Source of the DNA: a bacterium
GTDB lineage: Bacteria > UBA10199 > 2-02-FULL-44-16 > JAAZCA01
Direction of reading: 5' to 3'
DNA length: 64,000 bases
Assembly (NCBI GenBank): GCA_021810905.1
Contig: JAJZQH010000005.1
Coordinates: forward strand, 1 to 64,000
Shown here: positions 37,069 to 48,300 of the stretch, piece by piece
How positions within the stretch are numbered: position 1 is the first letter of the stretch
How the letters are laid out: each line of letters begins with the position of its first letter
Translations under genes and position numbers: made by a program
Notes under the pieces: generated by a model
What the model was told of the DNA's origin: nothing
The model's database searches: none
The model's input: the letters and a program-made list of their open reading frames with translations, nothing else

Positions 37069-38409
37069 ATGGTTTCCTTCCTCAGAATTATTGTCTGGAT
37101 TTTTGCCGCGGTGATCGGCCGGCGGCGGCGCGCCTGGCAACCCGGCTCGCCGATAGAGTGCCTCGTCGTGGGCTTTGGAGGGATCAGCAATGCGGGCGCT
37201 GAAGCGCGCACAGCCGGCGCCGTGCGGCAGATGCTGGACGCTGACCCGCGGGTTCGCGTGACGCTCACCTCAATGGATCGTCTACGTTCGCTGCGTTATC
37301 TCGAAGAGAACGAGCGGCTCCATGTAGCTCAACTTCATCATGTCTTCGTGTGGAGCGTGGCCAGGCTCGCGGCGCGTGCGGATATCGTAGTGCTCGTGGA
37401 GGGCAGTTGTTTCAAGGAGATATTTTCTCCGGCGCTCCTGTGGTTCTTTCTCTTCGTCGCGGAACTCGCGCAGCGCGCGGGCGTGCCTACCGTCGCGTAC
37501 GCGGTCGATGCAGGGATGCTGACGCCGCGCAATGCCCGGTGGGCGCGCGACGTTGCGCAGAGAATGGATCTGCTCACAGTGCGCACGGAATCAGCGGCGC
37601 AGATCCTGCGCACCATGGGCGTGACGCGCGAGATCGTTGTGACGACCGACACGGCCTTCTCTCTCGTTTCCGAAGCCAGGGTATGGGCCAAAACCGTACT
37701 CGCCGGCAGTGGCATAGATTTCAAGAAACCGATCATGGGAATCGTGTTTGAGGAGTTTTTCTGGTGGCCGGTCGTGCCGCGCATCTGGCGAGCTCTCCTG
37801 GGGATCAAGAAGGATCGCTACAGGTCCATCTATTATCATTCATGGCCGGGAAACGCGCGCGAGCAGAGCAGCGCTATGAAGGACGCTCTCGCCTCTTACG
37901 CTGACTGGGCGGCCACGGAGCTCGGCGCGCAGGTTGTCTTCTTTGCGATGCAGGGCATCGACGTTGCGCCGTGCCGCGAAGTCGTGGAACGCATGGCGGC
38001 GCCGTCCGTGCTTTTCGATGCCGAACATGCAAGCGCCGCGCAATTGGAGACCTTGCTGAGAGAGCTCGACTGGCTGGTGACATGCCGGTATGACGCGCTG
38101 GTGTTTTCAATGGGAGGCGCCGTTCCGCCAATCGGACTGGCGCATGACGAGCGCATAGCGTCGATCATGGACGAGCTGGGGATGCTGAATGATTACCTGA
38201 TCTCGCACGAGGAAGAACGATTGCTTATTCATCTGAAGGAGAAGACCAGTCTGCTGCGTTCTTCGTCCGATCGCATCCGACGCCGCATCGAGTCCGCAAT
38301 GCCTCGTTATCTTGCGCGGATGGACGAGAACAAGGTCCGCTTCGCGCAGCTCATCGCAACTCAGTTCATCGAAGAAAAACCGCAGGACAGAAATCAACCG
38401 TCATCATAG
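37069..38409 (+). CDS. Polysaccharide pyruvyl transferase family protein
   Basis: This 446-residue protein resembles the polysaccharide pyruvyl transferase family (PF04230, CsaB/WcaK group), which adds pyruvate ketals to surface sugars. The typical early motif is GFGGISNAGAEA (residues about 36-47). VLVEGSCFKEIFSP and VAYAVDAGMLTPRNAR follow, then LLTVRTESAAQILRTMGV. The N-terminus has a hydrophobic stretch (FLRIIVWIFAAVIG), possibly a membrane anchor. No good ribosome binding site is seen. Its last 6 bases overlap the end of the convergent giant gene. Confidence 0.8.
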   Translation: MVSFLRIIVWIFAAVIGRRRRAWQPGSPIECLVVGFGGISNAGAEARTAGAVRQMLDADPRVRVTLTSMDRLRSLRYLEENERLHVAQLHHVFVWSVARLAARADIVVLVEGSCFKEIFSPALLWFFLFVAELAQRAGVPTVAYAVDAGMLTPRNARWARDVAQRMDLLTVRTESAAQILRTMGVTREIVVTTDTAFSLVSEARVWAKTVLAGSGIDFKKPIMGIVFEEFFWWPVVPRIWRALLGIKKDRYRSIYYHSWPGNAREQSSAMKDALASYADWAATELGAQVVFFAMQGIDVAPCREVVERMAAPSVLFDAEHASAAQLETLLRELDWLVTCRYDALVFSMGGAVPPIGLAHDERIASIMDELGMLNDYLISHEEERLLIHLKEKTSLLRSSSDRIRRRIESAMPRYLARMDENKVRFAQLIATQFIEEKPQDRNQPSS

Positions 38410-41400
38410 GACGGGCAGGGCGGCAGGCATCCCGGCAGCGAAGGGCGACGTCATCAATTCCGCGCTCGATTCCATCGCTTCCACGGCTGAGGCCTCGTCA
38501 TCATCAACCGGGGTTTCTTCGCCAGCGGCTGATAAGCCGGAGATCACCGCGGTATCGCCCGCATCGATATTCAACTGTAAGGCTCCCATCGGCATCGCCG
38601 CGACGGGGGAGGCGCCTCCTGCCGCTGGAGTCGGCGGCATCGGCGGCGCAGACGGCGGCGGGGGAACGGAGCTGCCGCCTCCACCGCTGGATCCGCCGCC
38701 TGCCTGCGATCCCTTCGCGGCCGAAATGATCTCCGCGCGGCGTTCGACCATGAATCCATAGGCCAGGCGGAGCAGGTCCGATGCATCGACAACCCCGCTC
38801 GCGAGGGCCCTCTGCTTGAATATATTCACGAGTCCCTTATCGACGTGTTCGAGCACGAGTATCATCTTTGCGAACGCCGTGCTGGAGGCTTCGTTCCCGG
38901 AGAGCACGAGCGTGTTGTTTTCGCACCTCCCTATCAGTTTGCGGAGATGGGGATCCTTGCACTGGCGATCGACGATGAGTACGGCGCCGCGCCCCTCTCT
39001 CGCGTTTTCCTCATGGAGCGCCTGCCACATCCCGATCATGTGTTGCAGCGGATCGCCTCTCTGAAGTCTCTTCGCTTTCGAGGAACTCCGCCGCCTGGCC
39101 GCCTGCTGCAGCACGCCGAGTTCTCCTGCGCGCGCATCTATGCGGGCCGCGAGCTGGCCTTCTTCCATGGAATATATATCCGCCAGATCCGACGGCGGGA
39201 GCAGCGCTGATTCTGCGTGCTGATAGAGCCAGGGTTTGCTGCCGCCGAGAAAAATCTCCGCGGTCGTGGGCGAGCTCATTCCGGGCAGCGGCTGCTGCAT
39301 GGCGTCTCTCAATACTTTGAGTATCAAAGGATTCGTGACGATGTCGACGAAAGCTTCGGCCGGATCAAGGCGCGGTGCATCGGACTCAATCATTGCGGCC
39401 GCGAGCGCCGAATTATTCCACGGCCCGTTTTCGCCAGTAAAGAAGTTGTATATTACGCCGTAGCGAATCCCCGTCGGGAGGTTTTCCAGAACGAGCGCCA
39501 GGAGCGCTATGGTCTTTGCGAATTCAGGGCGCGCCTTTGCAAATTCCAGCATCCATCTCACGTGATGTCTTTCAGGCCCCAATTCGCTCTTCATGCCGTC
39601 AGCCGCTTCGGAGAATTTTGCGAGGGTGGCTTCAGCGTTCCTGTCGCTCATGGCTGCGAATTCAGGCGCGATCGTCACGAGGCGTGTATGAGGCGGATAG
39701 CTCTTCCAGTCGTTCTGCCCGTCGCTGAAATCCTCGGTGCCCGTCATCCATTGAGCGAGGCTCATTCCGTCCGCGCCTCTTTTGACGAGCGCGTCCCTGA
39801 TCGCCTGCGCGTGTCTGCCGTAGATTTCGATGAATTTTTCGCGATGCGATTCAATGAGATGATTCCCCGCAGCTTGCTGCGGGGTTTCCGCCACCCTCTC
39901 CCTTGAGGGGAGAGGGAAGGGTGAGGGTGATCGGAGATGTTGCCGGTGATACCCCGCGGCTTGCCGCGGGGAGCATTCATTATCAGTCTTCGACCCGGTC
40001 CCTGCACGCGCGTCGCATTCCTGTACGAGGCGGCCGAGCTCATCCATCAGCTGCGGCCCAAGCCGTTCGTGCACGACGGCCATCAGGGCGATCGCGCCGG
40101 AGAACGTCGGAAATATCTCCATCAAGCGCACGAGCACGCGGGACGACGCGATTGTTCCATCCTCCAGATGCCGCATTACCGACCAGAGCTGGCTGCCTCC
40201 GGCCATCCCGGTTTCCCGGAATTTCATTGCGAGCTCTACATCGGCTGGTGCAAACGGTGCTGCATATTCTGATTCTCCCGGACCCTGCATCGTGCGTCGC
40301 ATGAACTCATGGAAGGCGGCCCTTGTTTCGTCCTGCAGCAATGCGAGGTCCGGCTGCCGCATCAGCGGGTTCATCGCCGAGCGCACTGCGGTCATGACGC
40401 TGCTGCGGAGAAAATTATGGAAAGGCGAATCCGCGTGCGTATGTGAAATCGCATACCCCAGGTCCATCAGCGCCTCGTCGCTGCAAATGCGGTGCATGAG
40501 ACGCATGAAATTGATGATGTCCGGAGTCGCTCCCCGATTGGGACGTTCGAGCGATTCAGCGTATCCGCCGGCCTTCTCCGTGTGCTCGCGCAGCGTGTAT
40601 TCAGGGGAGCGGATCGGCTTATTTGCTTCCGCGATCCCGCGGCCTTTCACGAAGAATCTCTCGCTTGCGCCCCCTGTCTCCCTTGCAAGCTCCGCGCGAT
40701 GTTCCATCGCCCACCGGCGTACGAGCGCCCGTGCATCTGCGCTGCCGCCGGCAATATCGGCGCGCGCCATCGTGGCATAGAGGTCCTGGAGCAGAAGTTT
40801 CTGCGGCGAGCCTGGATACCTCGCCTGTCGTGACATTCCGATCGCAGAAAGAAGCGCCGCTTCGTTGCCGGGCTCGCTCACCGCATCGCGGAGCGTGCGG
40901 ATCAATTTTGCGAACGGATGTGTTTCCGGTAATTCGGCATCGGTCGCGGCGAGTCTTATTCCTATTGTATCCTGTGTGAGTTTTATCTGGTTGTCGAATA
41001 CGTCCGTGAGGATGATCGGTTGAGTACGTCCGGCCTTGAACCACGTCTCGAGGCCCTTCGCCTCTATGCCGGGGAGCAGCAAGCTCTTGCCCTGGATCGT
41101 AACTGCTCTCGCGGTTAGCACACTGTCGAGCGCCTTCTGCGCCTCGACGTGAGACTTCCTTTCGGCAGCAGAATTCACGAATGCATATCGGAAGTCGTCG
41201 ACGCCTTTCGGTCTGGCCTCCGATGCAGCGGGCATTCCGGTCGCGGGGCCGAACTGTATTGAACGCTCCGCAGCGGCGAGAGATACGGCGGTATTTTTCT
41301 CGATTTCCTGCATTCTCCTTATGATGTTATCGATCTTTTCGCGAGCAACAGCCCCTGCATGCTTCGCTTCGGACAGGCGCGCCATGACGTCGTCGCACTG

Positions 41401-44400
41401 TTTTCGCTGTTCTTCGTCGACCGAAGCAGCGGCCTTTTCAAGCTGCGATGCAATCGCTGCCAACGCACTCTCTTTTGCATCGGCGGAAGGCCTGTCGATC
41501 GACGCCGCGATGTTTTTGCGGATTTCTGCCGCCTTTTCGGAAATGGATTGCGCGGACGCAATTACTTCTTCCACGGCGTGGGCGCGCGTGAGGAAGGCCG
41601 CGTAATCCAGGTTTCCCCCCCTCAGCGCAGCCGAGACCTGGTTGAATTCGGACTCGATCGTGGCCGAGTCTTTAGCGCCGATATCTTCCGCCGCCGCAGC
41701 ATTCTTTTCCAGCGCGCTCGAGACGTTGTTTGCGGCGGCCATCGCGTCGCGGGCGCGTGCCGCGTTCCGTTCCTGCACGCGCGCTCGTTCGAGCTCCGCA
41801 TGACGCGCCACGCCCGCGTCGTGCGCCGCGAAGAGTCTTTCCGTGGCATTATCGATATTCGTCCTCGCCGCGTCGATATTGCTCTGGATGCTATCGAGCG
41901 ATTCATGATTCTGCGGCGCCTTTTCGTCCGCCCTCGTCGCCTCGGCATGGAGCCCCACGACGGCGCCCAGTTCCGTATCTAATCCGGTCAGGATATTGAG
42001 GCCCGCAGTCGCCCTGGAGATGAAATCAGCGGTCGCTCTCTCGTCCATCCCGGAGATATCGGTGACTGCGCTCCACTCGTGCAGCAGGGCGGAAGACTGC
42101 TCTGCGACTGTGGCTGCGCGGTTGGCTATATATTTGATCGCCTCTTTCAGGCGCGCGGCCGATTCCGCATCCGATGCCCTGCGCTGTTCGATGAGTGGAG
42201 CGATTTTTTCATCGAATGCCTTTGCAGCTGCGTCGGCAAGGGGTTCTCCCTGCGGCGCCAAGTTGGGAACGAACTCGCGAAGGAGGGCGAGGTCAGTCTG
42301 CGAGCTCTCAAGCTCGGCAAATTTCTCGGCACCCATGATGTCCGCCGCAAACGCCTTGAGCTCTTCTGCTGTTTGAGGAAGACGATCCGTCTGAGCGGCG
42401 GCGATATCTATGGCTGTTCTCGCATTCTGCACGTCGACCGAAAGGGTCGTTCCGAGGTGCTGGAGCCAGCGAGAGAAGAGGGCGCGGTAGTTACCCGCCA
42501 TCATATCGGCGATCTCGGGGTAGGGGGCAAACGTATCGCCGACGGCCTGCGCTGCTATGGCGTCCGTATCGACGTCCCTTGCGGAAGTGAGGCGGTGCGC
42601 CGCGTATCCGATCGCAAACGCTTCAATGCCTTGCTGCGTGACGTAGGGGGCATTGAATCCATCTCTCACAAATCTCCAGGCGCCCAGCTTAGTATCGGAG
42701 ACGATTTCGCGCCATCTTGCAATGTCCGCCTGCTGCCGCCTGACGAGACGCGCGAGAAGTTTCGTCTCGACTCCGTTTGTGCGGGAGCCGGCGCCGTTCG
42801 CGCGGGCATTTTCCGATGCAGTCTTTATCGCGGAAGAAATATCATCGTCGTTTATCGCATCTCCCGCCGCTATGCGCTCGCGCAGGACAAACCAGCCGTT
42901 TCTGACCGCGGCCTCGTTGAATGCGATCCTCTCATTGCCGTTTGCGCGCCGCCATTCGTGGAGAGCCACGATGAAGCGCGGTTCAAACAGCCCGCTCACC
43001 GGCAGGATCGGGTCGTTCGGAGCGAGTGCGGCAATGGCGGGAGCCCGGCGATCGCTGTTGTAGCGCGCGAGGAGGTCCGCTGCCGCTGCCAGCGCGAGGC
43101 GGCGGTTCGCCTTTGGATATGCTTCAGATTCTATCTCCACGAAGAGTTTGAGCAGTCGATCGTCCGCAGGGATGCGGGATTTCGAATCGCGCGCTTCCGG
43201 AAAGAGCGCTGCGTAGGACATGAGCGCACGTTCCGCGATCCGCGGTTCGAGCTGCGCGTTTTCGGCCGACCCGCGCGAGGCGTCGGAGCTCCCTGATGAG
43301 GCGCGCATTTCTTCAAGCGCGCGCGCAGTACTTCCGTCGTGTTTCTTCCTCACCTCTCCGACAGGATCGCGCAGGGGGATATGAAGGCCCTCTGACTCCA
43401 GCCTGACAAAGTCGCGCGCGGCCTGATCCCATCCCGCTGTCTCGTCCGTGAGAAATTCGCGCGTGACCCTCTCGACGGCGATCGGGTCGCCGGCGTCCTG
43501 CGCGCCGAGAAGCCCGCGTTCCATCGCGTGCCATGCATAGACGCGCATGTGGATGAGATTCTGGACGCGGCCCTCGTCCCATCCAGGTTCTTCATTCGCG
43601 ATTTTTGCTATGTCATTGAGAAAGAGAATCGCGGCTCCGTCGGAGCTGGGTCTTCTGCCCTCTATCCGCGCCGTAGCTATAAACGGCAACGCCCCTGCGG
43701 CTGAGGCGATGCTGCCCGTGGCGCGCGTGAAGAAGAAGACGCGATCCGCCATCTCGCGCACGTCTGAATAGAAGCGTTCGACCTCGGTCCTGTCTTTGCT
43801 CCCCTCGGGAATTTCATCTCCAGCGAGTCTGGCGTCCACGCCGTCGATGCGCGATGCGAGGTCACGGGTATGCCCGATTTGCGACTCAAGGCCCTGCCCC
43901 GGCGGAGTGAGGGTGATGCCCGCCCCCATCGAGGAGTCGACGAATTCGACGAGCCTCAGGAATCCCCGCGTGAGCTCGAGCCTCGAGCGGTACATGCCGC
44001 GCCGCACGTCCACGCGGAGCGCCAGCCACCTGTTGCTTGAAGGGGCGCGAAAATCTGTGGGATATTGCACGCCGTCGTCCGCAAGTTTTACTTTCGGTGC
44101 ATCATCTGCGGGCGTAGTTGCGCCGTTGATCCGGCTCGAGTTCGGCGCGAAGAGGTTCGTGATTTCGGCGAGCGCGCCGATGACGCGAGGAAGAGATGCG
44201 ATGAAGAGGTAGGTGCCGCGCTCTTCATCCGGAGAGGCATGCACGCTTGCGGCCAACGCCTCGGCGTGGCGCGCCACGCTCTCGTACGTGGCGATGCGCT
44301 CGCGGCGCCTCGCCTGATCGCCTAGGGTGTCGGTGAGCACGAGGGTGGGGAAGCCCCTGTCGCCGATCCGCTGCGCGAGGCGTTGATACGAGAAATCGTC

Positions 44401-45273
44401 GAGCGAGAGGTCGCCGAACAGGTCGTCGAAGAGCACCGAGAGCGGCCCTGGTATCGGTATCGAGCCGTCGTCGTTGTCCGCGCGCCGAGCATTCGCCAGT
44501 TCTCCGAAGAGGGGATAGATCGCGGAGAGATATTCCACGGGATCGAGCTCCACGCCTTCGGAGCGCAAGAACCGATATGCAGGAACTATCGCTTCGCGCT
44601 GCTGCTTTGTTATCGGCTCGGCCACGACGTTCTCGGGATGATGCGCGCCGAGGTTGATTCGGACGTATTTTTCCCAATCCGCGTTTGTGATATTTGCGGG
44701 GGTATACGTCGACGCGAGCGTGCGGAGTTTGTGATTTGCCGCTGCGCGTTCGACCTCGTCCTCCCACTGTTCTGAGGAGCCCGCTTCTTTCTTGCGAGGA
44801 TGTTCGCGCAGCAGTGCGGCGAGTTCTGATTCCGATTCAGCAGTGTCTGTAAGCGTCAGCCAGATGTGTTCGCCCATCTTCGGCGGTCTTTCCCTCACCT
44901 CGCCCAGGCGCATGAAGCGATCGAGGCCATAGTTGACGGCGGCCTGGAATCGTTCCGCAAAATCCGTGCTGGAGGGGATCCTGCCCGCAAGAAGGCCGCG
45001 AATGCCTTCGGGCAGACTTGCAACCTCTCCACCAGCCGGCGCGGTCGCGGCAGAGCCCCGTGAAAATATGCTCATCCGGGTCGCAGTGGTGCGTGCAGTT
45101 TGTGCCGTTGCGTTCGGCCGGGAACTTTCGTCTGGTACGTAGACGGATCGGCCGGATGTATCGGATGCAGTGGCGTCCTGCGGTTCGTCGCTGCGCTCAG
45201 CGGGGAGGTCTGAACCGTTGGATCTGCTGATACCTTTTGCTCCGCCGCCTGACGGAGGATTGAGTGGCGCCAT
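38404..45273 (-). CDS. Giant protein 1 (2289 residues), cluster paralogue with one C-terminal module
   Basis: I do not recognise the family. Residues 1-75 are low complexity. From about 130 to 1100 it is mainly helical and alignable with giant protein 2 (for example ADWEKYVRINLGAHH against ADWNLLVDYHARHH, and ALPFIATARI against AIPFVTALRR). Residues about 1100-1390 are Ala/Glu-rich and coiled-coil-like. Residues about 1395-1540 are the domain shared with giant proteins 2 and 3 (IILTDVFDN, ELPETHPF, ALVRRWAMEHR). Residues about 1555-2020 are one copy of the C-terminal module, ending SKPWL, interrupted at about 1768-1804 by a three-hairpin repeat. The tail is Gly/Pro/acid-rich. No signal peptide, membrane helix or enzyme motif is seen. 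The promoter is at 45306-45333, and GAGG precedes ATG 45273. Confidence 0.85.
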   Translation of the reverse strand: MAPLNPPSGGGAKGISRSNGSDLPAERSDEPQDATASDTSGRSVYVPDESSRPNATAQTARTTATRMSIFSRGSAATAPAGGEVASLPEGIRGLLAGRIPSSTDFAERFQAAVNYGLDRFMRLGEVRERPPKMGEHIWLTLTDTAESESELAALLREHPRKKEAGSSEQWEDEVERAAANHKLRTLASTYTPANITNADWEKYVRINLGAHHPENVVAEPITKQQREAIVPAYRFLRSEGVELDPVEYLSAIYPLFGELANARRADNDDGSIPIPGPLSVLFDDLFGDLSLDDFSYQRLAQRIGDRGFPTLVLTDTLGDQARRRERIATYESVARHAEALAASVHASPDEERGTYLFIASLPRVIGALAEITNLFAPNSSRINGATTPADDAPKVKLADDGVQYPTDFRAPSSNRWLALRVDVRRGMYRSRLELTRGFLRLVEFVDSSMGAGITLTPPGQGLESQIGHTRDLASRIDGVDARLAGDEIPEGSKDRTEVERFYSDVREMADRVFFFTRATGSIASAAGALPFIATARIEGRRPSSDGAAILFLNDIAKIANEEPGWDEGRVQNLIHMRVYAWHAMERGLLGAQDAGDPIAVERVTREFLTDETAGWDQAARDFVRLESEGLHIPLRDPVGEVRKKHDGSTARALEEMRASSGSSDASRGSAENAQLEPRIAERALMSYAALFPEARDSKSRIPADDRLLKLFVEIESEAYPKANRRLALAAAADLLARYNSDRRAPAIAALAPNDPILPVSGLFEPRFIVALHEWRRANGNERIAFNEAAVRNGWFVLRERIAAGDAINDDDISSAIKTASENARANGAGSRTNGVETKLLARLVRRQQADIARWREIVSDTKLGAWRFVRDGFNAPYVTQQGIEAFAIGYAAHRLTSARDVDTDAIAAQAVGDTFAPYPEIADMMAGNYRALFSRWLQHLGTTLSVDVQNARTAIDIAAAQTDRLPQTAEELKAFAADIMGAEKFAELESSQTDLALLREFVPNLAPQGEPLADAAAKAFDEKIAPLIEQRRASDAESAARLKEAIKYIANRAATVAEQSSALLHEWSAVTDISGMDERATADFISRATAGLNILTGLDTELGAVVGLHAEATRADEKAPQNHESLDSIQSNIDAARTNIDNATERLFAAHDAGVARHAELERARVQERNAARARDAMAAANNVSSALEKNAAAAEDIGAKDSATIESEFNQVSAALRGGNLDYAAFLTRAHAVEEVIASAQSISEKAAEIRKNIAASIDRPSADAKESALAAIASQLEKAAASVDEEQRKQCDDVMARLSEAKHAGAVAREKIDNIIRRMQEIEKNTAVSLAAAERSIQFGPATGMPAASEARPKGVDDFRYAFVNSAAERKSHVEAQKALDSVLTARAVTIQGKSLLLPGIEAKGLETWFKAGRTQPIILTDVFDNQIKLTQDTIGIRLAATDAELPETHPFAKLIRTLRDAVSEPGNEAALLSAIGMSRQARYPGSPQKLLLQDLYATMARADIAGGSADARALVRRWAMEHRAELARETGGASERFFVKGRGIAEANKPIRSPEYTLREHTEKAGGYAESLERPNRGATPDIINFMRLMHRICSDEALMDLGYAISHTHADSPFHNFLRSSVMTAVRSAMNPLMRQPDLALLQDETRAAFHEFMRRTMQGPGESEYAAPFAPADVELAMKFRETGMAGGSQLWSVMRHLEDGTIASSRVLVRLMEIFPTFSGAIALMAVVHERLGPQLMDELGRLVQECDARAGTGSKTDNECSPRQAAGYHRQHLRSPSPFPLPSRERVAETPQQAAGNHLIESHREKFIEIYGRHAQAIRDALVKRGADGMSLAQWMTGTEDFSDGQNDWKSYPPHTRLVTIAPEFAAMSDRNAEATLAKFSEAADGMKSELGPERHHVRWMLEFAKARPEFAKTIALLALVLENLPTGIRYGVIYNFFTGENGPWNNSALAAAMIESDAPRLDPAEAFVDIVTNPLILKVLRDAMQQPLPGMSSPTTAEIFLGGSKPWLYQHAESALLPPSDLADIYSMEEGQLAARIDARAGELGVLQQAARRRSSSKAKRLQRGDPLQHMIGMWQALHEENAREGRGAVLIVDRQCKDPHLRKLIGRCENNTLVLSGNEASSTAFAKMILVLEHVDKGLVNIFKQRALASGVVDASDLLRLAYGFMVERRAEIISAAKGSQAGGGSSGGGGSSVPPPPSAPPMPPTPAAGGASPVAAMPMGALQLNIDAGDTAVISGLSAAGEETPVDDDEASAVEAMESSAELMTSPFAAGMPAALPVL
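39865..39971. repeat. Three-hairpin repeat inserted in frame into giant gene 1
   Basis: The hairpins are CCCCGCAG-CTTG-CTGCGGGG (39865-39884), CCCTCTCCCTTGAGGGGAGAGGG (39894-39916) and CCCCGCGG-CTTG-CCGCGGGG (39952-39971). The middle one belongs to the widespread CCCTCACCC...CTCTCCC extragenic type. The element is translated as RQAAGYHRQHLRSPSPFPLP and SRERVAETPQQAAGN. Both copies of the same module in giant protein 2 lack these residues, so this is an insertion that kept the frame. Confidence 0.85.
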
Positions 45274-45305
45274 CGTCTTCGCCTCAGAATATGGGTGTGC
45301 GTAGG

Positions 45306-45333
45306 CTTATCGGTCGGCTGCTAAAATGGTTGC
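45306..45333 (-). promoter_or_regulatory. Shared promoter-like signal of giant gene 1
   Basis: The minus strand reads GCAAC (45333-45329), 17 bases, then GATAAG (45311-45306), preceded by C. The last base is 33 bases before ATG 45273, which leaves a leader of about 25 bases with GAGG. The same layout precedes the other cluster genes. Confidence 0.65.
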
Positions 45334-45371
45334 TATCTTTTTTTGACGGGCAGGGGCAAGGGAAATGCGCA

Positions 45372-48300
45372 TCAAACTAAGGTCGGGGAGACGAAGAGGG
45401 GCGCAAGTCCAGTAGTGGCAATAGTGTCAGCCGACAGCCCTTCTGCATCAACGCTCTCTTCGGCATCAGCGGCCTCATCCGCAGGCACGAACGTCGATTC
45501 GCCGCCTTCAATGATCACGTCTCCGCCACGAGATGGCGAGGAGAACTCCATCAAACCGCCCGTGATAACCGGGTGCCCGCCAATCGCGTGGCTCAGGTGA
45601 CGGCCTGTGGCCGGGAAGGGTGAGGCAGATGGCGTGGCGGGTGCAGCGGACGGCGGCGCGCCCGCGGGGCTAGCGGGCGCGGGCGCTGCCGGGACGCCGG
45701 GGATTCCGCCTTGTCCTTCATTGCCGCCGTTGCCTTTCTTCTCCGAACCTATCTGCTGCATTGTTTCATACAGCGTTTTGAGCGCTGATAATGTTTTCGA
45801 AGTATCCACTGATGGCAGGGCGCCGCTCGCGGGCAGCCACGGCGGCGTGGAGTCGCCGGTGAGCCATTGTAATCTCGTGATGCTGGTGTCACCCGCGAAT
45901 GGCTGCAGAAGGGCGGTGTGGATGCGTCGCAACATCGCGGGTTCGGTGAAGAGATCCACAAAACGTTCGCACAAGGCCTCTTCCCCTGACGATTCTATTT
46001 GATTCAGGAGATCCCCGAATCGTTGGGCCTCCGCGTCCGTGAGATCGGGTGCGATGAGGCCGAGCGTGACGTAAGCCTCCTTCAACTGAGGTATGAAATG
46101 TTGGAAGCCGAGGAGACACGCTGTCCACGTCCACCGGGTTTGATCCCTGGGGGTCTCCTTGCCGCTTGCCCAGCGCATGATTTTGAGGGCGCGCGCCTCG
46201 ATGATCCTGGAGAGAAACGGCGCCTTGATGCGCAGCCGCGCGGTCGGCGTCAGCCGATCCCAGGTGAGTCCGCCGTTCCATGGTTCATCGAGCCCGGTGA
46301 CGCGGCGCGCGAGCGTCATGCCCGGCTCGACCTCCTCCATGAGCGCCTCCCTGATCGGGCCCTCGGCGTACCGGTCATAGAGAGCCCTGAAGCGATCGAG
46401 GATCTCTTCCCTTTTTTCCATCGGATCGGATGCAATCATCGGCGTCTTTCTAGCTCCGACGATCGATTCAAGCTCCTGCCAGAACGATTCCGGAAGACGG
46501 CTCGATGCCATGCTGATGATGCAGATCGCATTGAAAAAACGCGGGAAGACATTCATCGCCCAGTTGACGATGCTCGACGCGCCCTTGCGCCGTGCATCAT
46601 CGTAGATCGCAAGTTTCACATCCGCTCCCAGCACGTGCGGCCCCGTCTCGGGGTGCGCAAGCGGCAGAAAAGGATCCTGACGTGAAAAGGTGATTTTTCG
46701 GAATACCGGACCGATCTGGTAAATATCGATTGCCGTCTCCTGCACCTCTTCAAGCGAGAGCGGAGGCTTCTGCCCTTCCGGCGTTCGCGCGATCGGGAGG
46801 AGGAGTTCAAAGAGCGCATTCTCCATGCAGGGATCGTGTTCTTTCATGGACTGATCGATGATCCACGCGAGGTCCGGATACTTCTGAGAGCTGAAGATTT
46901 CGTAAAGGAGACGGTTGAATGAGGCAGTCTCCGGATCATCGACGCCCACATCATGCGATCGAATGTCGTTTGAAGTATCGACCGCGGTCGCGCGCATCGC
47001 CCATTGCCCGGGAAAGAGATCAAACATGTTGCGCCCGGAAGATCTCTTCCATTTTCCGTTACCACGCGTGGCATCCTGCGTTGATTGCCCTGTGCAATAG
47101 TGAAAAATTTGACTCCAGTTGCTGTCCGTGCGGCCGATATCCACCATGGCGATTTCCGGGTGGCTCAGCAGTTCCGCATATTCGCGCGCCCGTTCGGCTT
47201 GATCTTTGGGCCCATAGGATGAGGGCGCGACCCGGGGGACGTAGGACGCTTGCGTCGCCGGGGTCTCTTCAGCGCGCGATGTCCGAGATATCGTCAGCCA
47301 CGGCGGCGTCGGATCGCCGGTGATCTTTTCCGTCCGCGTCACAAGGCGCGTGCCGTCATCGGACGGTTCTTTCTTTTCCAGCTCCTCGTAGATGATGCGG
47401 AGGTTGACGGGATCGGTCACCAGCTCCACGAGTTCGTTTTCAATCGTGGCATTATCGGAATTTGCACAGATGTCATTGAGTCTTGTGATCGCCGCGCGTT
47501 TCTCCGGCGTTGATCCGCCTTCGAAACAGGCCGTTGCGATGAACATGACACTTCTGAGTTCCGGGAAACTCCGAGCCACCGTTTGGAAATTTTCAAAGTG
47601 TTGGAGCTGAATCGAGTTGGCGCCGCTCGAGGCGATTTTGTCGTTGATCGCTGCGAGCGTCTCCTCGACCCACGATGACGTCACGCGCCCGAACACCGGC
47701 GCCTTCATTACGAGCCGCTGCATGGGCGTGAGGCGATCCCAGGTGAGCTCGCCCTTCCACGGTTCGTCGAGGCCGGTGAGGAGGCGCGCCCTGGTCAGGC
47801 CGGGTGCCAATTCCTCCCGGAGCATCTCCTGAATCCTCACGGCATACTTGTCATAGAGCTTACGGAAGAGCTGCCGGAACTCCTCCCGGTCGTACGACGC
47901 GCTCCGGGCGCTTTCTTCATGAAGCATACAGATGCCCGCGAACTCCTCCATGTAATCCTCGCCGATTGAGCTGCCAAGCAGGTCCAGTATGGCATAGACG
48001 CCTTCGAATTCAGGAAAGGTCCCTCTGAAGCTTGCGAGCATGCTCGCCGTGGGCAGCGCTGTGATGCGGGCCGCAGATTCCAGCAGCGCGATGGAATTCA
48101 CAAGCGCCGTCTCAGGATGCCGCCCCGCGAGTTCAGGGTCAGGGTCGCAGAAGATGCGTTCGAACTGTTTCACGAACTCAGGGTATTTTTTTGAGTGGAG
48201 AAAGACCTCGCGCGCGGTCTCCTGCGCCTCTTTGAGCGAATAGGACGGCGCTATGCCCGGGAGGGTGCGAGCGATCGGATCCAGGAGGCCTTGAAAGAAT

